DNA of 35,967 bases from Lysobacteraceae bacterium (lineage in GTDB: Bacteria; Pseudomonadota; Gammaproteobacteria; Xanthomonadales; BQJN01), in contig BQJN01000046.1 in NCBI GenBank assembly GCA_021604725.1, positions 1-35,967 on the forward strand. The letters are read 5' to 3'. Position numbers and translations under genes: made by a program. Within the stretch, counting starts at the first letter, position 1. Every line of letters starts with the position of its first letter. Positions 1 to 8,188 of this stretch are shown here, one piece after another. The notes under the pieces are model-generated. The model searched no databases. It worked only from the letters and a program-made list of their open reading frames with translations, and was not told the origin of the DNA.

Positions 1-1032
1 GCCGAGCGGAACATAGAGTTGCTTGTGCGCGTCCAGCGTTACGGAGTCGGCATGCTGAATGCCAGCCAACAAATCACGGTGTGTGTCGGAGAACAGCGTC
101 GGTCCGCCCCAGGCGGCATCGACGTGGAAGTGACAATCGAGTTCCGCACAAACCTCGCCGAGTTGGACCAGTGGGTCGACGTTGCCAGTTTCGGTGGTGC
201 CGGCGATGCCGACTACAGCAAGTACCTTAACGCCTTGTTTGGCCAGCCGCTTGCCTTCTTTGAGGACGAGCTCAGGGCGGACCTTGTGCGAACTGTCGAT
301 AGGAATCGTACAAATGGCACGCCGGCCAAGCCCCAGCACGTTCGCGGCTTTGGCCAGGGAATAATGGCCGAGCTCTGAGACCAGGATGGCCACGTCGTCG
401 TAACCGTAATGGGCCAGGCCGCGATGCAAGCCTTCTTCATCCACACCAGCAAAACCGTCGCCGGCACTGAGCGCTCGATTGCGAGCCACCCACAGCGAGG
501 TGACGTTGGCGATGGTGCCGCCGGAGCAGAATGCGCCCAGCCCGGTCCTCGGGTTCTGCATGTGCTCATCGTAAAACGCTTCCTCGCAGCCATAGACCAA
601 ATGGTGCAACATGCCCAGCACCTGCCGTTCCAGCGGCGTCATTGCCTTGGCCGTCTCGGTCTTTACCACGTTTTGATTCAGCGCCACCATCATCTTGCTG
701 AGCGGGACCATGAAGTAGGGCAACGCTGAGGTCATGTGGCCGATGAAGCGCGGCGACGAGGTATGCACCGATTCGGCGACCACGCTCTTGAGCAGGAACT
801 CGGTGTGGTCTGAAACAAAGCGCGGCTCTTCAGGCACTGTGGCTCGGGCGAAATCCGATTCGATATCAGCCAGAGCGCGATTGGTAGCCACAATGTGCTC
901 GGCGAGAAAACCGCGCAGGTTGCCGGAAATCTCGCGCTCGATTCGACTCAGTGTCGAGTCGGGAGCCTCGGGCGTCGAAAAGATGCGGTGGAGGCTGTCT
1001 AGGTTGGCCTTCGCCCTACGTCGTTTTGTCAT
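1..1032 (-). CDS. panP: PLP-dependent aspartate 1-decarboxylase PanP, partial (C-terminus beyond left edge)
   Basis: The minus strand is open from an ATG at 1032 to the window edge (344 codons, no stop). The product is a group II pyridoxal-phosphate decarboxylase. Residues seen include the HVDAAWGG segment (Asp about residue 305, which holds the PLP pyridine nitrogen) and the catalytic Lys337 in LDAHKQLYVP, right at the edge. The N-terminal half (HMTSALPYF, LNQN, TPLERQVLGMLH, GAFCSGGTIAN) matches my recollection of Vibrio PanP very closely. PanP makes beta-alanine from aspartate for pantothenate and CoA synthesis, replacing PanD. Family members run to roughly 520-550 residues, so about 200 are missing here. 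An AGGA lies about 9 nt before the start, and the preceding SDR gene ends only 23 nt upstream, so it should be co-transcribed with that gene and asnS. Glutamate decarboxylase-type specificity is a less likely alternative. Confidence 0.9.
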   Translation of the reverse strand, partial: MTKRRRAKANLDSLHRIFSTPEAPDSTLSRIEREISGNLRGFLAEHIVATNRALADIESDFARATVPEEPRFVSDHTEFLLKSVVAESVHTSSPRFIGHMTSALPYFMVPLSKMMVALNQNVVKTETAKAMTPLERQVLGMLHHLVYGCEEAFYDEHMQNPRTGLGAFCSGGTIANVTSLWVARNRALSAGDGFAGVDEEGLHRGLAHYGYDDVAILVSELGHYSLAKAANVLGLGRRAICTIPIDSSHKVRPELVLKEGKRLAKQGVKVLAVVGIAGTTETGNVDPLVQLGEVCAELDCHFHVDAAWGGPTLFSDTHRDLLAGIQHADSVTLDAHKQLYVPLG

Positions 1033-1055
1033 GCGGGCGTTCCTGTCGGGCGTCC

Positions 1056-1829
1056 CTAAATGGACTTGGTCCGCCCACCATCCACGGCCAGGCTGACGCC
1101 ATTGACGTAGCCGGCGGCGGGGGAGGCGAGGAAGGCGATGACACTGGCCAATTCTGACGGGTCGGCGAAACGGCGCAGCGGGACCTGACCTTTCATTTGC
1201 TCGATGACCGTGTCGCGATCGGCATTTTTCGCTTTGTTATCAATGATTTGTTCGAGCCGGTCGGTTGAGGTGAAGCCTGGCAGCACGTTGTTGACGGTGA
1301 TTGCATCAGGGCCTAGCTCATTGGACAAGGTCTTGGCCCAGGCAGCGACCGCACCGCGAATGGTGTTGGAGACACCAAGGCCCGGAATCGGTTCACGCAC
1401 CGAGGTGGAGATGATGTTGATGATACGACCGTAGCCGGCCTCTCGCATGCCTCGAACCGTGGCCTTGACCAATAACTGGTTACACAGCAAGTGCCGTTTG
1501 AAGGCTTCCACGTATTCTTCGATTTCCGCCTCGTGCGCACTGCCACCGGGCGGGCCGCCCGTGTTGTTGATCAGAATATGCACCGGGCGGTCGGCAGCCC
1601 AGTTGTGAACGCGTTGACCGACCGACTCAGGCTCACTGAAGTCGACGCAAATATAGCTGTGATCGCCGCCGCCCAATTCCTCGACCCGCTGCTGCAGCAG
1701 GGACTCGTCGCGCGCCACCAGAGTGACATAGGCACCCATGTCGACCAGTTGCTGTGCGCTGGCCCAGCCGATACCGCGGGTGGAGCCGCAGACCATGGCG
1801 TGTTTGCCGGTGAGGTCAAGGTTCATCAT
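1056..1829 (-). CDS. Short-chain dehydrogenase/reductase homologue with degenerate catalytic motif
   Basis: A 257-residue Rossmann-fold protein of the SDR superfamily, similar overall to 3-oxoacyl-ACP reductase FabG. The N-terminal dinucleotide-binding glycine motif is CGSTRGIG, NNTGG replaces the usual NNAG, and the C-terminal VNGVSLAVDGG is typical of FabG-like proteins. Where classical SDRs carry YxxxK, this protein reads SNTIRGAV, so Ser replaces the catalytic Tyr and Arg replaces the Lys. This recalls the FabG-like subgroup described as lacking a perfect NAD-binding motif and catalytic tetrad, so oxidoreductase activity should not be assumed. It lies 12 nt after asnS and 23 nt before panP on the same strand. 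A second ATG directly follows the first (MMNLDL), so the start may be 3 nt further in. Confidence 0.88.
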   Translation of the reverse strand: MMNLDLTGKHAMVCGSTRGIGWASAQQLVDMGAYVTLVARDESLLQQRVEELGGGDHSYICVDFSEPESVGQRVHNWAADRPVHILINNTGGPPGGSAHEAEIEEYVEAFKRHLLCNQLLVKATVRGMREAGYGRIINIISTSVREPIPGLGVSNTIRGAVAAWAKTLSNELGPDAITVNNVLPGFTSTDRLEQIIDNKAKNADRDTVIEQMKGQVPLRRFADPSELASVIAFLASPAAGYVNGVSLAVDGGRTKSI

Positions 1830-1841
1830 TGCTTGGGCTCC

Positions 1842-3242
1842 TTAGAAGTCGGCGCTCCCCGGAACGCGGGGGTAGGGGATGACGTCGCGGATGTTCTGCA
1901 TGCCGGTGATGTAGCTGACCAGGCGCTCAAAGCCCAGCCCGAAACCGGAATGCGGAACAGTGCCGTAGCGGCGCAAATCGCGATACCAGTACAGACCTTC
2001 AGCTTCGATGCCAAATTGCTTGATGCGTTGATCGAGCACATCGAGGCGTTCCTCGCGTTGCGAGCCGCCGATGATCTCGCCGATGCCCGGGGCCAGAACG
2101 TCCAGCGCTGCGACGGTCTTGCCGTCATCGTTCAAGCGCATGTAAAAGGCCTTTATCTCTTCCGGGTAGTTCATGACCACGACCGGGCGCTTGAAGTGTT
2201 GCTCGGTAAGGTAACGCTCATGCTCGGTTTGCAGGTCCAATCCCCACTGCACCGGGAATTCGAACTTCTTGCCTGACTTGGCGAGAATATCGATCGCTTC
2301 GGCGTAATCGAGTCGCTTGAAGCTCTTGTCGGCAAACTTCTCCAGACGGTTTATGGCCTGAGGTTCAATGTGCTTGGCGAAGAACTCCATGTCGTCGCGG
2401 CACTCGTTCAGTACGGCGGCGAACACATACTTGAGGAAATCCTCAGCCAGATCGGCGATGTCGTTAAGGTCGGCAAAGGCCACTTCCGGCTCAATCATCC
2501 AGAATTCGGCCAAATGGCGTGTGGTGTTGGAGTTCTCGGCCCTGAATGTAGGTCCAAAGGTGTAACACTTGCTCAGTGCCTGACAGTAGCCCTCAACGTT
2601 GAGCTGGCCAGAAACCGTCAAGTACGCTTCTCGCCCAAAGAAATCCTTGGAAAAGTCGGCTTCACCTTTGTCGTTGCGAGGTGTGTTGACCATGTCCAGC
2701 GTGCTGACTCGGAACAGGTCACCGGCCCCTTCGCAATCGCTGGCTGTAATGATCGGGGTGTTGACCCAAAAATAGCCGCGCTCGTGAAAGTAGCGGTGGA
2801 TGGCCTGCATGGCATGGTGGCGCACGCGGCTGACCGAACCGAAGGTGTTGGTTCGCGGTCGCAGGTGCGCAACTTCGCGCAGGAACTCGAAGCTATGGCG
2901 CTTGGCTTGAATCGGGTAGGTATCCGGATCATCGACCCAGCCGACCACTTCAATGCTTTGCGCCTGAATTTCCAGCGACTGGCCACGGCCTTTGCTCTCG
3001 ACCACGGTGCCTTTGCAAATCAGGGAACAACCACTGGTCAGCTTCTGGATTTCGTTGGCGTAATTGGGTAGTTCGGCATCGGCCACCAGTTGCAGCAACA
3101 AGGGCGTAGAGCCATCGTTGACATGGATAAACGAAAACCCGGCCTTGGAGTCGCGACGTGTGCGCACCCAGCCCCGCACGGTGGCTTGTTCACCGGCGGC
3201 AATCTCACCACTCAATACTTGCTTGACGCTGACCACCGTCAT
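1842..3242 (-). CDS. asnS: Asparaginyl-tRNA synthetase
   Basis: A 466-residue class IIb aminoacyl-tRNA synthetase that charges tRNA-Asn in the cytoplasm. An N-terminal OB-fold anticodon-binding domain ([16 protein letters not shown], about residues 24-39) is followed by the class II catalytic core. Motif 2 is visible as [19 protein letters not shown] and motif 3 as [10 protein letters not shown] near the C-terminus. The length equals the usual bacterial AsnRS (about 466). The [12 protein letters not shown] segment favours AsnRS over AspRS, which is longer. The start is supported by GAGGA 8 nt upstream of the ATG. It is the first gene of an apparent operon with the SDR homologue and panP. Having AsnRS, the organism may not need tRNA-dependent amidation for Asn. 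Confidence 0.97.
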   Translation of the reverse strand: MTVVSVKQVLSGEIAAGEQATVRGWVRTRRDSKAGFSFIHVNDGSTPLLLQLVADAELPNYANEIQKLTSGCSLICKGTVVESKGRGQSLEIQAQSIEVVGWVDDPDTYPIQAKRHSFEFLREVAHLRPRTNTFGSVSRVRHHAMQAIHRYFHERGYFWVNTPIITASDCEGAGDLFRVSTLDMVNTPRNDKGEADFSKDFFGREAYLTVSGQLNVEGYCQALSKCYTFGPTFRAENSNTTRHLAEFWMIEPEVAFADLNDIADLAEDFLKYVFAAVLNECRDDMEFFAKHIEPQAINRLEKFADKSFKRLDYAEAIDILAKSGKKFEFPVQWGLDLQTEHERYLTEQHFKRPVVVMNYPEEIKAFYMRLNDDGKTVAALDVLAPGIGEIIGGSQREERLDVLDQRIKQFGIEAEGLYWYRDLRRYGTVPHSGFGLGFERLVSYITGMQNIRDVIPYPRVPGSADF

Positions 3243-3271
3243 CGCCTGTTCCTCTTGAAATAAAGCCGACC

Positions 3272-3301
3272 ATGATAGCGGATTGCGTGTTGGGTGTGCG
3301 A
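3272..3301 (-). promoter_or_regulatory. Possible asnS promoter
   Basis: Read on the minus strand, TATCAT (plus 3272-3277) is a good -10 match about 30 nt before the asnS start. The -35 region (TCGCAC, plus 3296-3301) is weak. It would give a short leader containing the GAGGA ribosome binding site. Confidence 0.3.
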
Positions 3302-3382
3302 GCCTGTTGCGTATTCAGGTCTGCGCGTGCCGTGTGGGGTGCCTGCACTAACGGGGCTCACCCTGGCACATGGAAGTGTCAG

Positions 3383-3465
3383 CTTTTTCAACGTGTTGAA
3401 AAAGAAGGGTTTCAATGACCGCGCTCCTTGAAACCCGTGTCCGTGTTGGCCATGGAGGGCCAATC
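3383..3465 (-). terminator. Tandem inverted repeats after serA (terminator or structured RNA)
   Basis: Three inverted repeats follow one another in the serA-asnS gap: TTGGCC/GGCCAA (3446-3451 with 3458-3463, extendable with one mismatch and a bulge), GGGTTTCAA/TTGAAACCC (3407-3415 with 3428-3436) and CTTTTTCAA/TTGAAAAAG (3383-3391 with 3396-3404, CGTG loop). On the minus strand the middle stem is followed at once by TTCTTTTTC, which fits a rho-independent terminator for serA. The T-rich tail is itself half of the next stem, so the two hairpins may be mutually exclusive partners. Confidence 0.55.
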
Positions 3466-3477
3466 ATGGACAAAAAC

Positions 3478-4701
3478 TCAGTACAAAACCCGCGCGCGAA
3501 TCGTGCCCGGAACTTGTTTCAGTGCATCCAGCAATCCCGCGTCGCTGCTTTCAATGTCCATCACCACATAACCAATCGCGGGATCTGTTTGCAGGTACTG
3601 CGCCGCGATGTTGGCGCCACGGTCTGAAAATATGCGGTTGATCCGCTCCAATACGCCGGGTTGGTTGTGGTGAATATGCAGGATGCGTGTAGCCCCGGCG
3701 TGGTCAGGCAGTGAGACCTGTGGAAAGTTAACGGCCGATTCGGTGGAGCCATTGTTCGAATACTTGATCAGCTTGCTGGACACCTCACGGGCGATATTGA
3801 CCTGTGCCTCTTCGGTGCTGCCGCCGATATGCGGGGTCAGGATGACGTTGTCGAAACGCTGCAACGGCGACTCAAAGCGTTCATCGTTGGACTTGGGCTC
3901 GGTCGGAAACACATCCACGGCCGCACCGCCGATGTGGCCGCTTTCCAGTGCGTCTGCCAAGGCGTCGATGTCTACCACGGTGCCGCGCGAGGCGTTCACT
4001 AAAAAGGCGCCCGCTGGCATCTTCGCCAGATGCTCTGACTTGATCAGCTCATGCGTGGCTGGCGTTTCAGGTACATGCAGGCTGACCACATCGGATTCGG
4101 TCAGCAGCTGGTCCAGCGATTCTACGGTTTGCGCGTTACCCAGCGGCAGTTTGTTTTCGATGTCATGAAACAGCACGCGCATGCCCATACTCTCGCCCAT
4201 GATACCCAGCTGCGTTCCGATGTGGCCGTAGCCAATGACACCGAGAGTTTTGCCTCGCACTTCACGTGATGCTTTGGCATTTTTATCCCACTCACCTCGA
4301 TGCGCCATCGCGTTGCGGCGTGGAATGCCGCGAAACATCATGATGATTTCTGCCAGCACCAGCTCGGCGACGCTGCGCGTGTTGGAAAAGGGTGCGTTGA
4401 AGACCGGAATGCCCAACTCTCGTGCCGCCTCAATATCGACCTGATTGGTGCCGATACAAAAGCAGCCGATGGCGGCCAGCTTCGGTGCATTTTCCAGCAC
4501 CTCGCGGGTCAGTTGTGTGCGGGATCGAATGCCTATGAAATGGGCATCTTCGAGTGCCTGATGCAGATCATCACCGGTCAGTGCGGTGCGATGGGTACGC
4601 ACTTCGTTGTAACCATCCGAGCGCAGCGCCTGAACCGCTACTTCGGAGATGTTTTCAGCCAGGACAATGCCAATTTTGTCCTTTGCCAGGGAAAAGTTCA
4701 T
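3478..4701 (-). CDS. serA: D-3-phosphoglycerate dehydrogenase
   Basis: First enzyme of serine synthesis: oxidises 3-phosphoglycerate to 3-phosphohydroxypyruvate with NAD. From the chosen ATG at 4701 the protein has 407 residues (E. coli SerA has 410) and begins MNFSLAKDKIGIVL, matching E. coli SLEKDKIKFLL. Longer in-frame readings up to 4818 have no homologous N-terminus. Seen are IGCFCIGTNQVD, FSNTRSVAE, the NAD-binding GYGHIGTQLG, NASRGTVVD, the catalytic-region HIGGST, and a C-terminal ACT domain (HIHHNQPGVLERIN to the end, RARVLY), so serine feedback control as in E. coli is likely. SerA enzymes of this type can also reduce 2-oxoglutarate to D-2-hydroxyglutarate. It is divergent from the thr operon, which carries a candidate D-2-hydroxyglutarate dehydrogenase. 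Confidence 0.97.
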   Translation of the reverse strand: MNFSLAKDKIGIVLAENISEVAVQALRSDGYNEVRTHRTALTGDDLHQALEDAHFIGIRSRTQLTREVLENAPKLAAIGCFCIGTNQVDIEAARELGIPVFNAPFSNTRSVAELVLAEIIMMFRGIPRRNAMAHRGEWDKNAKASREVRGKTLGVIGYGHIGTQLGIMGESMGMRVLFHDIENKLPLGNAQTVESLDQLLTESDVVSLHVPETPATHELIKSEHLAKMPAGAFLVNASRGTVVDIDALADALESGHIGGAAVDVFPTEPKSNDERFESPLQRFDNVILTPHIGGSTEEAQVNIAREVSSKLIKYSNNGSTESAVNFPQVSLPDHAGATRILHIHHNQPGVLERINRIFSDRGANIAAQYLQTDPAIGYVVMDIESSDAGLLDALKQVPGTIRARVLY

Positions 4702-4720
4702 GTGGGGCTCGTGGAAAGAT

Positions 4721-4762
4721 AAGGAGGTTAAACGAATGCTACCGCGACACGTGTTTGGATAA
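4721..4762 (+). promoter_or_regulatory. Strong Shine-Dalgarno plus 8-codon ORF upstream of thrA
   Basis: On the plus strand AAGGAGGT (4721-4728) lies 7 nt before an ATG (4736) that opens an 8-codon frame (MLPRHVFG) ending in TAA at 4760-4762. The ribosome binding site is better than any other in the window. The peptide has no Thr or Ile codons, so it does not look like a classical thr attenuation leader. It may be chance, or a decoy or regulatory peptide; it would need a promoter inside the serA 5' region. Confidence 0.2.
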
Positions 4763-4799
4763 CACCCCAATGTGCATGCCAATTCCCGGTCCAACAGGG

Positions 4800-4836
4800 T
4801 TCTAACTGTGCACGGCAACCGCTACACTCCGCGCCA
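4800..4836 (+). promoter_or_regulatory. Candidate thrA promoter, possibly giving a leaderless mRNA
   Basis: TACACT (4823-4828) resembles a -10 box and ends 7 nt before the A of the thrA ATG (4836), so transcription could begin on or near the start codon. No Shine-Dalgarno sequence precedes thrA. The -35 position (around 4800-4805, TTCTAA) is poor. A GC-rich stretch (CCGCGCC) follows the -10. Confidence 0.4.
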
Positions 4837-7259
4837 TGGACTACATGGTTTACAAGTTTGGTGGCAGCTCCCTGGCGGATGCTGACTGCTATCGCCGGGT
4901 GACGGCGATTTGTGCCGATGCGACGCAGCCGCTGGCGGTGGTGGTGTCGGCGATGGGCGGCATGACCGACGCTCTGTTGGCGTTGGTTGAAAAGGCGGTG
5001 ATGGGCGAGTCTACGACCACCGACCTTGAGACCATCGCCACGCGTATCCAAACCTGTACCGATGCTTTGGGTGTAGAGCCGTTGGATCTAAGCCAGGATC
5101 TTGCAAAGGTTGGCTGTGTGCTGGATGCCGCGCGCCTGACAGGTATCGCCGGCCAGGAAGTCAAAGATCTGGTCAGCGGCTGTGGCGAGCTTTGGTCGGT
5201 GCAACTTCTGGTGGCGTCACTCAAAGCCAACGGCATTGACGCCTTGCCGGTGGATGCACGGGATGTTCTGGTCGCCCAGCCCGGGCCGTTGGGTGTTGAG
5301 ATTGACTGGCAACGTTCTGCCGACAATATCGAGCCGATCGCCGCGCAGCGTCGCTGTCTGGTGGTGACCGGATTCATTGCCCGTAAACCGGATGGCAGCG
5401 CAACCACGCTGGGCCGCAATGGCAGTGATTACTCGGCCACCGCATTCGGGCGCTTGCTAGGTGCCCGTCAGGTGCATATTTTCACCGATGTAGACGGCAT
5501 GATGAGCGCTGATCCGCGCCTGGTGCCTGACGCGCGTGTGCTCGCTCAGGTCAGCTACAGCGAGGCCATGGAGTTGGCCTATTTCGGCGCTGGTGTGCTT
5601 CACCCTCGAACCTTGCAACCTGCTATGGGGCAGGGCATTGAGGTGCTGGTACGCAACACCTTTAACCCAGATACGCCCGGGACCAGGGTGGCAGCGGGTA
5701 GCGATGATGAGTTTTCCATCAAAGGCATTACGGCGGTTCGCTACATGGCTTTGATTGCAGTTGAAGGCAGCGGCATGATGGGGGTGCCCGGTATTGCCCG
5801 TCGCTTGTTTGGGGCTTTGAAGCGCGGTGACATCTCTGTGGTGATGATTTCGCAGGCCAGCTCTGAACAGTCGATCTGTCTGGCGGTCAATGAAGCAGAC
5901 TCTGAGCGTGCGGTGGAGTTGATTGAGGATGAGTTTTCGCACGAGTTGACGCGTGGGCAACTGCAAGGTATCGGTGTGCATACTGGCCAAAGCGTGGTGG
6001 CAGCGGTCGGTGACGCCATGGTCGGGCAGCCTGGTGTGGCAGCACGATTTTTTGGTGCCTTGGCCAATTCTGGCGTCAACGTTCGTGCAGTGGCGCAGGG
6101 CTCATCGGAACGCAATATTTCCGCGGTGATTGATGATGCCCAAACGCAACGGGCGATTCGCGCCATTCATGCCGCCTACTACTTGTCACCGCAAACCCTG
6201 TCTATCGGTGTGATTGGCACCGGGCATGTTGGTGGTGCATTGGTCGATCAGCTGTTGGCGGCCAGTGAACGCTTGCAACGCCGCGGTATTGATTTGCGGG
6301 TGCGTGGTCTGTTGCGGAGCCAGCTGATGTGGCTGGGCGACCAGCTGCCGGTCAATACCTGGCGCAAGATTCAGGTCGAACAAGCGTCAGACGCCGATAT
6401 CGAAGGGTTCATCGAGCATGTTCATGCAGAGCACCTGCCGCATGCCGTGGTCATCGACTGCACGGCCGACGACGACATTGCCGACCAGCATGCGCTGTGG
6501 CTGGCGCGCGGCATTCATGTGATCACGCCCAACAAAAAGGCCCAAGCTGGCCCTGGCGCTCGCTTTCAGGCTTTGCGCCTGGGGCAAACTGCTGGTCGCA
6601 GCCATTACCTGTACGAGACCACGGTGGGGGCGGGCTTGCCGGTGATCCAAACCTTGCGTGACCTGGTCGAGACCGGCGACCGCGTGCGCTCGGTAGAGGC
6701 CATTCTATCGGGCACGCTGGCTTATCTGTTCAATCGCTATGACGGATCGGTGCCATTTTCTACCCTGGTCGAACAGGCCTGGCAGCAGGGGTACACTGAA
6801 CCCGACCCCAGAGACGACTTGTCAGGTATGGATGTGGCGCGAAAACTGATGATTTTGCTGCGAGAAATCGGTCAGGACGTTGAGCTTGACCAGCTTCAGT
6901 TGAGTGCTGCGGTGCCGGTTGATGCGACCGGGTCTGCACAGGAATTTGTCGCCAATCTGAGCCAACACGATGCCGCTTTCGCCGAGCAATTTGAGCAGGC
7001 TCGCGCCAACGGCCAGGTGCTGCGTTATGTCGCGCGTTGGACAGAAGGTGGCGCTGCCAGTGTCGGGCTGGAAGCGGTGGATGCCGATCACGCCATGGCC
7101 AGATCCGCCCTGACCGATAACGTCATCCGTTTTTCAACTGACCGCTACTCGGCCAACCCTCTGGTGGTGCAGGGGCCGGGAGCCGGGCCTGAAGTGACGG
7201 CAGGCGGTGTGTTTGCCGTCGTGCTGCGTTTGTGCACCGCATTGGGAGCTCGCCCATGA
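4836..7259 (+). CDS. thrA: Bifunctional aspartokinase / homoserine dehydrogenase
   Basis: An 807-residue fusion catalysing two steps of the aspartate pathway: phosphorylation of aspartate and reduction of aspartate semialdehyde to homoserine. The aspartokinase part begins with KFGGSSLA (residues 7-14) and carries LGRNGSDYSA (about 190-200), FTDVDGM and YFGAGVLHPRT. Two ACT-type regulatory segments follow (about 305-450, including QGSSERNISAVI). The homoserine dehydrogenase part starts at about 455 with IGVIGTGHVGG and includes VTPNKKA, GAGLPVIQTL, ILSGTLAYLF and EPDPRDDLSGMDVARK. The architecture and length (E. coli ThrA 820) suggest threonine feedback inhibition. It has no visible Shine-Dalgarno; ATG at 4845 is an alternative start. 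It heads a tightly coupled thrABC operon and is divergent from serA. MetL is the other known fusion of this type, but the thrBC context decides for ThrA. Confidence 0.96.
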   Translation: MDYMVYKFGGSSLADADCYRRVTAICADATQPLAVVVSAMGGMTDALLALVEKAVMGESTTTDLETIATRIQTCTDALGVEPLDLSQDLAKVGCVLDAARLTGIAGQEVKDLVSGCGELWSVQLLVASLKANGIDALPVDARDVLVAQPGPLGVEIDWQRSADNIEPIAAQRRCLVVTGFIARKPDGSATTLGRNGSDYSATAFGRLLGARQVHIFTDVDGMMSADPRLVPDARVLAQVSYSEAMELAYFGAGVLHPRTLQPAMGQGIEVLVRNTFNPDTPGTRVAAGSDDEFSIKGITAVRYMALIAVEGSGMMGVPGIARRLFGALKRGDISVVMISQASSEQSICLAVNEADSERAVELIEDEFSHELTRGQLQGIGVHTGQSVVAAVGDAMVGQPGVAARFFGALANSGVNVRAVAQGSSERNISAVIDDAQTQRAIRAIHAAYYLSPQTLSIGVIGTGHVGGALVDQLLAASERLQRRGIDLRVRGLLRSQLMWLGDQLPVNTWRKIQVEQASDADIEGFIEHVHAEHLPHAVVIDCTADDDIADQHALWLARGIHVITPNKKAQAGPGARFQALRLGQTAGRSHYLYETTVGAGLPVIQTLRDLVETGDRVRSVEAILSGTLAYLFNRYDGSVPFSTLVEQAWQQGYTEPDPRDDLSGMDVARKLMILLREIGQDVELDQLQLSAAVPVDATGSAQEFVANLSQHDAAFAEQFEQARANGQVLRYVARWTEGGAASVGLEAVDADHAMARSALTDNVIRFSTDRYSANPLVVQGPGAGPEVTAGGVFAVVLRLCTALGARP

Positions 7260-8188
7260 TTACTCGCAATGTCGCCACGGCATTTGCGCCAGCCAGCGTC
7301 GGCAATGTAGCCGTGGGCTTCGATTTGATTGGTCAGGCCATCGCCGGTGTCGGTGATCGCGTGACTGTGCGAGTCACTGAGCAACCCGGTGTCAGCATTG
7401 TTGATATCAGCGGGACAGTAACCGATCTGCCGAGAGTGGCTGAGGCCAATACCGCTGGCGCTGCAGCGATTCACTTCAGTACCGAGTTGAGCCTGGATGT
7501 CGGGCTTGAACTGTCGTTGCATAAGGGCATTCCGTTGGGCTCTGGGATGGGTGGTTCAGCCGCCTCCGCAGTCGCCGCCGTGGTGGCAATCAACGGCCTG
7601 CTTGAACGGCCATTGCCGCGCCACGCCCTGTACGAGTCGGCGATGGCCGGTGAGTTTGTCGCCAGCCAGGCTGAACATGGTGACAATGTGGTGGCTTGTT
7701 TGCTGGGCGGCATCGCGCTGGTCGGGCCTGATGGGCCGATCCCTATTCCGGCACCCAAGGGCGTGTATTGCACACTGGTGCATCCAGACCTGGTGATTCG
7801 AACCGAGGATGCCAGGGACTGCCTGCCAGCGAGCATACCGCTTGAGCAGGTCATTACCCAGCAAGGGCATCTGGCTCGCTTCATCGTGGGCTGTGAACGC
7901 GGTGATCTGGAGTTGATCCGCACTTCGCTGATTGATGATCTGATCGAGCCGGCGCGGGCACATTTGATTCCCGGCTTCGATGCGGTCAAGAAAGTCGCAA
8001 TGGACAGTGGCGCTTTGGGTTGCTCCATATCCGGCGCCGGCCCCAGCGTATTTGCCTGGTTCGTCGGTGCAAAGGCCGCGCAATCGGCCGGTGAGGGTAT
8101 GCGCAAGGCATTCGCTGATGCCGGCTTGAGCTCACAGGTTTATGTGTCGTCACTGGATGCTCCTGGCGCCGTGGTGGAGCCCTCATGA
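7256..8188 (+). CDS. thrB: Homoserine kinase
   Basis: Phosphorylates homoserine to O-phosphohomoserine. The start is taken at 7256, where ATGA overlaps the thrA stop; this gives 310 residues, the same as E. coli ThrB, and an N-terminus (VATAFAPASVGNVAVGFDLIG) typical of the family. It is a GHMP kinase: the ATP-binding glycine-rich loop is GIPLGSGMGGSAASA (about residues 90-104), and the C-terminal ISGAGPSVFA is the third GHMP motif. The longer in-frame reading from 7232 lies inside thrA and is not needed. The overlap with thrA and with thrC (ATGA at both ends) indicates translational coupling within one mRNA. Confidence 0.96.
   Translation: MITRNVATAFAPASVGNVAVGFDLIGQAIAGVGDRVTVRVTEQPGVSIVDISGTVTDLPRVAEANTAGAAAIHFSTELSLDVGLELSLHKGIPLGSGMGGSAASAVAAVVAINGLLERPLPRHALYESAMAGEFVASQAEHGDNVVACLLGGIALVGPDGPIPIPAPKGVYCTLVHPDLVIRTEDARDCLPASIPLEQVITQQGHLARFIVGCERGDLELIRTSLIDDLIEPARAHLIPGFDAVKKVAMDSGALGCSISGAGPSVFAWFVGAKAAQSAGEGMRKAFADAGLSSQVYVSSLDAPGAVVEPS

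Noticed and set aside
1491..2276. Long plus-strand open frame (261 codons) opposite the SDR gene and asnS
   Set aside because: It lies wholly antisense to two well-supported genes and has no recognisable protein features; GC-rich genes give such shadows.
2370..3071. Plus-strand open frame (233 codons) opposite asnS
   Set aside because: Antisense to the conserved catalytic core of asnS; no ribosome site or family resemblance.
4736..4762. thr operon attenuator leader peptide
   Set aside because: The 8-codon frame has no Thr or Ile codons and no terminator-like hairpin follows it.
7471..8106. Minus-strand open frame (211 codons) opposite thrB
   Set aside because: Composition is that of a reverse-strand shadow and thrB is certain.
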